Origin: Motiliproteus sp047633175
Lineage (GTDB): Bacteria; Pseudomonadota; Gammaproteobacteria; Pseudomonadales; Balneatricaceae
Direction: 5' to 3'
Length of the DNA: 64,000 nucleotides
Assembly (NCBI GenBank): GCA_047633175.1
Contig: JBLIEQ010000008.1
Location: 68,819-132,818, forward strand
Shown here: piece after piece, positions 59,616-64,000 of the stretch
Layout: each line of letters opens with the position of its first letter
Position numbering within the stretch: position 1 is the stretch's first letter
Position numbers and translations under genes: made by a program
Notes under the pieces: model-generated
Database searches by the model: none
Told to the model about the DNA's origin: nothing
Seen by the model: only the letters and a program-made list of their open reading frames with translations

Positions 59616-60266
59616 CTACTTCAAAGAGGTCTTACGCAGGTAGGGCAACAGGGTTTCAAACTCGCCGAACTTAGCGGTCGCAGCTTCATTACTGACCGTT
59701 GGCGGGATAATCACATCTTCACCAACCACCCAGTTAGCCGGCGTCGCGATGCCATGGGTGGCGGCTGTTTGCAAACCATCTAACGCACGCAGGATCTCGG
59801 TAAAGTTGCGGCCGACATTCATGGGATAGGTCATAGACAGCTTCAGTTGCTTATCCGGGCCAATAATAAATACAGCGCGCACGGTAGCGCTATCTGCGGG
59901 TGTGCGTCCATCCGGCAGATACGCTTCTGCTGGCAGCATGTCGAAAAGCTTGGAGACGTGCAGGCTTTCGTCCGCAATGATTGGGAAGCCGGCTTTAGCA
60001 CCGGAAACCTGTTCGATATCGGCTTTCCATTTTTGATGCTCTTCAACACCATCGACAGATACGCCGATCACCTTGGTATTGCGTTTTGCCCACTCTGCAC
60101 TCAGCTGTGCGACGGCACCGAACTCAGTTGTACATACCGGCGTGAAGTCTTTGGGGTGAGAAAACAGAATCGCCCAGTCATTACCAATCCATTCGTGAAA
60201 ACTAATAGTGCCTGTATCGGTTTCAGCCGAGAAATCAGGGACAACATCATTGATACGAAGTGACAT
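59616..60266 (-). CDS. 1-Cys (Prx6-type) peroxiredoxin
   Basis: A 216-residue peroxiredoxin with peroxidatic C45 in HPKDFTPVCTTEFG, the VIGVSVD segment and the C-terminal arm WVVGEDVIIPPTVSNEAA, typical of Prx6-like enzymes. It reduces hydrogen and alkyl peroxides with an external reductant. No resolving Cys is visible. TGAGTTGTT-type tandem repeats (60283-60310) precede its start. Confidence 0.95.
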   Translation of the reverse strand: MSLRINDVVPDFSAETDTGTISFHEWIGNDWAILFSHPKDFTPVCTTEFGAVAQLSAEWAKRNTKVIGVSVDGVEEHQKWKADIEQVSGAKAGFPIIADESLHVSKLFDMLPAEAYLPDGRTPADSATVRAVFIIGPDKQLKLSMTYPMNVGRNFTEILRALDGLQTAATHGIATPANWVVGEDVIIPPTVSNEAATAKFGEFETLLPYLRKTSLK

Positions 60267-60356
60267 AACCTTTCCTTATTTAGTGAGTTGTTGAGTGAGT
60301 TGTTGAGTAAGTTCTTGTGCGTAGAGAGTACAGGAATAATAGTGCCTAGTATCACT

Positions 60357-61082
60357 TCATGACAAAGGGAACGCTACCCTTCTTCCTCTGACCAAAATCT
60401 GTTGCAGCAACTGCTCAAGCAGCCGGATACGCTCAGTGATAGCTACATCAACAGCCTCGGGATCCAGCGCCTCCAATACGCGTACCTGACTCTCTAACAG
60501 CGTTACCAACTGACGGTACCGCGGGTCTTGCCGGATCTGCAGCAGAACCGTTGCGGTGCTGGCTTGCCAGGCCCGGCTAAACTGCTCCAGCTGCACCCCT
60601 GACCAACGCTCCTGACTCAATAGCCTGGCTAGGTGGTGCTGCAACGGCGTCTCCGTCTCTGTTGTTGTGGTTAGTGTTGCGGTTAGTTTTTCTGCTTGAG
60701 ACGCGGCTTGAGACGCGTCTGTGGATACCCTGCCCTCGAGGTTGTAAACAGCAGCCGATCGGGTCGCATCTAACAACCACATACCCAGGACCGTGACGAC
60801 CATCGCGCCGGCAAGCCACAGACCCGTGGTGATAACGCTGTTTAGCCGCCGTTCGGAACCTGCCAGAGCCATCGCTCGGGTCGGGGTATAGTCACGCGTG
60901 CTATCGACGCTATCCGCCCCGGAGTCATCCGCTCCTGAGCCACCCGCCGCTGCTGGCTGGGTCTGCTCCCCGCTAGTCTGCAGCAACCGACGGATCAGCC
61001 TGAGGCGTAGCCGTCGATACATTTGCTGATCCAGTTGACCGGCGGCGTGGCTACGTGACAGAGCTAACAGCGTCCTGGACAT
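60357..61082 (-). CDS. Hypothetical membrane protein, next to a decayed FGE-like gene
   Basis: A 241-residue protein with a basic, helical N-terminus (LDQQMYRRLRLRLIRRLLQ), a Ser/Asp-rich linker, one membrane helix (about residues 85-105: VITTGLWLAGAMVVTVLGMWLL) and a helical C-terminal part rich in Glu and Leu. I recognise no family. It directly follows, on the same strand, a frameshifted sulfatase-modifying-factor-like gene, so it probably belonged to that locus. Its reading frame is intact. Confidence 0.65.
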   Translation of the reverse strand: MSRTLLALSRSHAAGQLDQQMYRRLRLRLIRRLLQTSGEQTQPAAAGGSGADDSGADSVDSTRDYTPTRAMALAGSERRLNSVITTGLWLAGAMVVTVLGMWLLDATRSAAVYNLEGRVSTDASQAASQAEKLTATLTTTTETETPLQHHLARLLSQERWSGVQLEQFSRAWQASTATVLLQIRQDPRYRQLVTLLESQVRVLEALDPEAVDVAITERIRLLEQLLQQILVRGRRVAFPLS

Positions 61083-61084
61083 CT

Positions 61085-62560
61085 TATATCTCCTTGAGCA
61101 AACGTATCCCGGTCACCGCATCGCCTTCAGCCGCTGCGGCACGGCTGAGCGTGATCGCGCATGCCGACATCCGATCCTTATGATGGCCTCCCATAGCTAG
61201 CAGCCGCCCACCCTCAGACACCAGCTCCTGGGCATTGCCTAAGTAGTTGACACCCCCCAGGCGTTGGCCTTACCCGCCTTACACCGCGACCAGAGACCCG
61301 CCTTTCAGCACTGTCGCGCCTAGCAGCAGCCGGCAGTTATAATCCTGAGGCTGCTCAAGATCGGTCGCCCTGGTCGCATATTGCCACTCTGCCATGCTGG
61401 GCAGCCGGTAGGAAGACCCCCGTGCGATCGCTCAGCCACCGCGTATAACCCTCAACCTGAGTAAAGCTCAGATCCGTTACCGGCTGCTGAGACTCTGCCG
61501 GAGACACTGAGCACTGCCTGGAGAGAGCACAGTACTGATTGAAATCGGCGACCAAGATCTCAAACTTGCTGATCGCCAGCTGCCTGTCGCCCTGCTTGGG
61601 CAAGACCACCATATAAGGTGCCCGGCGCTGGGCATCCAGCATGTCATAACAGATCGCCCCGGATCTTGAACCGAAACCCGCCAACTTCGGCGTGCAGGGA
61701 CGCCCTGCCGGCTTGGCTTTAGCTTTGGCTTTGGCTTTGGGTGCGGGTGCGGGTGCGGGAGAAGAAGAAACGGGGACCTGTACCACGGCTGGCAATGCAT
61801 TTTGCATGTCGCGCTGCCGTCCATACTCAGCCTGCTTTGCAAGTAGCGTCACCGCAGCCGGGGTATAGTGCAGGCCGGCCGCTATCAACCGACCGGCATC
61901 CTGATAACGCTGCCGCTTAGCCTCTGTGCAGCTTACCGCAGATAGGCCGATGCAAAGGCATCCGAGGCCTGCCGGGTGATAAAGGGGTCCTCGGAATCGA
62001 GTTGCCCGGCTAGAGCGTTCAGGGCCTTTTTCGCCTGACGTATATCATTGGCCGCTATCTGAGTGCGAAAGCTCTGCCTGGCGCTTGCAACCACCGCCTT
62101 CTCGCGGGCCGCGGTCTGCGGCGCCAGCAGCCGAGTCTCCAGATCCTGATACAGCCGTGCGATCTCAGCCCTGTGCACCGCCGTCGGTCCGGGTTCGGTC
62201 GCGAGTGGATCCGCCGCCCCCGGTGACCCTTCCCGAGCGCGAGTCTCGGCCGCCGCGATAACGGCGAGTTCCTGCTCCAGCACGCTCTGCAGCGGCACAT
62301 TTACCCCCAGCTTGCAGCTGATCTCTGGCCACATCCCAATACTGCTGGCTGCGTTCGAGCCGCGCCTGCCTAAATGCCCCCGGGCAATACGGTCTTTGGC
62401 CTGCTGTACGATCGCAGGCGCGGCAGAACGCTGCTGTAACGCCGACAAAAGACTCAGGGCGGAATCCTCGCCGGCCGCTCCCAGATGATCGTCGCGCGCA
62501 GCTCTGTTAATCGCCCTGAAGCGCTGACGTTTGATCACTTGAAGAATTTTTTCATTGTCA
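61085..62560 (-). pseudogene. Decayed formylglycine-generating-enzyme (SUMF1)-like gene
   Basis: Read on the minus strand, fragments occur in changing frames. An upstream helical part (61933-62560) has ALSLLSALQQRS and VLEQELAVIAAAETRAREG. A middle part (61355-61888) includes an AKAKAK/APAPAP linker and SFTQVEGYTRWLSDRTG, the FGE-sulfatase motif. An end part (61085-61330) reads LLLGATVLKGGSLVAV, GVNYLGNAQELV, GGHHKDRMSACAIT and DAVTGIRLLKE. Stops and frame changes separate these pieces. The original was probably a coiled-coil/FGE fusion of the kind found beside signalling or secreted complexes. It is now non-functional. Confidence 0.8.
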
Positions 62561-62578
62561 TTATCCGATCCCCTTCCG

Positions 62579-62989
62579 TTACTTGGGCGCTTTCGCGCCT
62601 GATAATTTCTGCGCGGCCTTGTCGAAGGTGTAAGAGCCTTCGAACGCCTCACCGAGCTTGCTGGCTGTTAGTTTCGCCTTGTTAACGATCAGCGCATCAG
62701 CGAAATCCGCACCCTTCGTTTTCCGATACTGATCGAGAGCTACCCATGTTGCCTGACCATCTTCAAACCGGATGCTAGGCTCTTGGAATAACGCTGTAAG
62801 CACACCAATCAACTCAGGCTTATCCAATGGGTATTTTGTGCCTCGAAGCGTCCAGACTGTTTCGATCAAGACAATATCAGTGATAAGTACGGTCTCAATT
62901 CCGCCGATCAACTTGGCCGCTTTGGGTGATTGAACTACGTCATCTTCAAGCAAATACCGCAACAACACATTGGTATCGATTGCGATCAC
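62579..62989 (-). CDS. vapC: VapC-type PIN-domain toxin
   Basis: A 136-residue PIN-domain RNase: DTNVLLRYLLEDD at the N-terminus (first acidic residue), LIETVWTLRG, and DFADALIVNKAKL with later acidic residues, fitting the four-acid active site. It begins at GTG 62989, overlapping by 3 bases the stop that the antitoxin would use if its frame were intact. Its reading frame is complete. Confidence 0.9.
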   Translation of the reverse strand: MIAIDTNVLLRYLLEDDVVQSPKAAKLIGGIETVLITDIVLIETVWTLRGTKYPLDKPELIGVLTALFQEPSIRFEDGQATWVALDQYRKTKGADFADALIVNKAKLTASKLGEAFEGSYTFDKAAQKLSGAKAPK

Positions 62990-63199
62990 GACAGGGCTGA
63001 CTCCATCGACTGCTCATCACTGATTGATGCCTTCGCCTTGACGTTTTTAACAGCCCTTGGCGGCACCAGCAACCTTTTTAACAATGTTAATCTGGTCACC
63101 TACAGCGTAAATATCGACCTCATCACCAGGCCTTACCCCTATGGCCTCCCGCTGACTAGCAGGAAGCGTAATCTGCCCCTTAGCACTAATTTTTGGCAT
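62986..63199 (-). pseudogene. vapB: AbrB/SpoVT-type VapB antitoxin with a frameshift
   Basis: From ATG 63199 the frame reads MPKISAKGQITLPASQREAI, GVRPGDEVDIYAVGD and INIVKKVAGAAKG, an AbrB-like swapped-hairpin DNA-binding domain, but stops at 63047. Skipping one T after AAGGGC restores KNVKAKASISDEQSMESALS and a stop overlapping the vapC GTG (GTGA). The DNA-binding part is intact and the toxin-binding tail is out of frame. It could be a true mutation, an assembly error or frameshifting at the T/A run. Confidence 0.85.
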
Positions 63200-63224
63200 A
63201 ACACCAACCTCTTTACATATGTGA

Positions 63225-63254
63225 TATTGTAAAGACAGCACCGTCTTTACAATA
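63225..63254. promoter_or_regulatory. Palindromic operator upstream of vapBC
   Basis: TATTGTAAAGAC and GTCTTTACAATA are perfect 12-bp inverted repeats with a 6-base spacer, 26 bp before the vapB start. An additional half-site GTGTAAAGAC lies at 63261-63270. It fits autoregulation by an AbrB-type antitoxin. Confidence 0.8.
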
Positions 63255-63321
63255 CAGAAAGTGTAAAGACTAAATATCTAGCGTACAGGCGTACATTTCT
63301 TTAACCCGCTCCGCTCGAATC

Positions 63322-63537
63322 TCAACATATGGGATGGTATGAGCCCTTTCCGGTGAAGATGAATACCATCAGCCCATCAGTAAACTTAGCGCTCAGAAGC
63401 TCCGCCAGCGACTCCTGAATGTCACCGTTCGAGATGCCCTTCAGGTACAACCAAGGCAGCAACTCTGCCACGCTACGTGCCCGTTTGAGGTTATACCTTA
63501 TGCGAACTCGCTGGAGAGAGAGCGTAAAGGTCTTCAT
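63322..63537 (-). pseudogene. IS256-family transposase fragment
   Basis: A 71-residue frame with RVRIRYNLKRARSVAELLPWLYLKGISNGDIQESLAELL, which resembles the segment of IS256/mutator transposases before the catalytic domain. The rest of the transposase is absent. It is a remnant between the vapBC operator and the group II intron. Confidence 0.7.
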
Positions 63538-63638
63538 TGTTGCCTCTCTTGACGGATAAAATCCGATCAGCCTACAGGCCGCTGGCCGCGTCCTCTACTA
63601 AATCAAGCTACGTACTTATTGGTTGAATCTAAGGTTGA

Positions 63639-64000
63639 TTAAAAAACAAGCAGTCGGGTCGCCCGAGGGAACCGCCCCCTCAGGCTCTCATAGAACCGGA
63701 CGTGAAGCTCTCGCTTCAGCCATGCCCATGACCGCCGTTTGTGCCCCCGTAATCGCTTGTATTTATTCCTTGCCCAACGACCGAGCCTCAAGTCAATTCT
63801 GATCAGGAAACGCTTTAGCGGTTCCGGATAGAAAGCATCGTAGTAAGCGATCCAGCCCCGAACCATAGGATTTAGACGTTTTGCCAGTTCTGGCAGCGTA
63901 ATCACCGTACTTCGATGAATGTTGAGATTTCGAATCGCCTGATTCATCCGTTTTAATGCCTTACGGCTAACAGCTGGGTTTATACCGGTGAAGAGGTTTC
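63639..64000 (-). CDS. Group II intron reverse transcriptase/maturase, C-terminal part (runs off the edge)
   Basis: The frame is open to the right edge (NLFTGINPAVSRKALKRMNQAIRNLN) and includes LAKRLNPMVRGWIAYYDAFYP and RWARNKYKRLRGHKRRSWAWL, the maturase (X/GIIM) domain. The last codons overlap structured RNA: a GAAGC-GAGA-GCTTC hairpin followed by CACGTCCGGTTCTATGAGAG, resembling intron domains V and VI. The intron 3' end is likely near 63650. The RT domain lies outside the window. Confidence 0.9.
   Translation of the reverse strand, partial: NLFTGINPAVSRKALKRMNQAIRNLNIHRSTVITLPELAKRLNPMVRGWIAYYDAFYPEPLKRFLIRIDLRLGRWARNKYKRLRGHKRRSWAWLKRELHVRFYESLRGRFPRATRLLVF

Overview
The window looks like a chromosome segment of a marine gammaproteobacterium of the Oceanospirillales/Pseudomonadales type. 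The gene order murA-hisG-hisD-hisC next to an AlgW/DegS protease, the lpt-rpoN-hpf-ptsN-rapZ-npr block, the mreBCD-maf-rng-yhdP block and a HutC-type regulator all point that way. A secreted ice-binding (DUF3494) protein fits a cold or marine habitat. Genus cannot be read from the sequence. No rRNA, tRNA or CRISPR was seen.

Layout. 1-1813: cobalamin nucleotide-loop assembly (cobC partial, cobT, cobU). 1966-9660: ZapG/YhcB, a Nif3-like protein, AlgW, hisC-hisD-hisG, murA and an IbaG/BolA protein. 9791-12161: Mla phospholipid transport (mlaFEDB) without mlaC between mlaD and mlaB. 12382-20142: yrbG, kdsD, lptC-lptA-lptB, rpoN, hpf, ptsN, rapZ and npr, without kdsC between kdsD and lptC. 20410-24017: DarP, YceI, cytochrome b561, a nitrilase-like amidase and a metallo-beta-lactamase-fold hydrolase. 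24158-33042: the envelope and cell-shape block yhdP-rng-maf-mreD-mreC-mreB, read on the minus strand. 33306-36647: gatCAB for tRNA amidation. 36648-47417: an accessory stretch with about 1.2 kb of repeats, the ice-binding protein, a YjiH-type membrane protein divergent from a HutC-like repressor, a methyltransferase, a DksA-like zinc-finger protein, an IS110 element and several small secreted or enzymatic genes. 47487-57823: a glycine/serine module (XRE-cupin regulator, sdaA, glyA, gcvH, gcvP, Na+/alanine-glycine symporter, gcvT). 58047-64000: an accessory edge with HicAB, a lipoprotein, a peroxiredoxin, a decayed formylglycine-generating-enzyme-like gene, a VapBC-type pair with a frameshifted antitoxin, an IS256 remnant and the 3' end of a group II intron.

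The most distinctive property is small-scale repetition at gene edges. The lptC/lptA junction is duplicated, the 5' end of maf is present three times in tandem, the 3' end of gcvT repeats into the spacer, and the ribosome-binding region of the metallo-hydrolase gene is partly copied upstream. There are at least two families of non-coding inverted-repeat elements: one of 163 bp in two copies and one with IS66-like ends, of which one copy has near-perfect 8-bp flanking repeats. Several REP-like palindrome families occur as well. mreC appears to start at an ATT codon behind a strong Shine-Dalgarno sequence. I found no clear multi-gene system that I would call wholly new. The best leads are the repeat-driven gene-edge duplications, the absence of mlaC and kdsC from otherwise conserved operons, the possible bridge-RNA region of the IS110 element, and the damaged VapBC pair with an intact palindromic operator.
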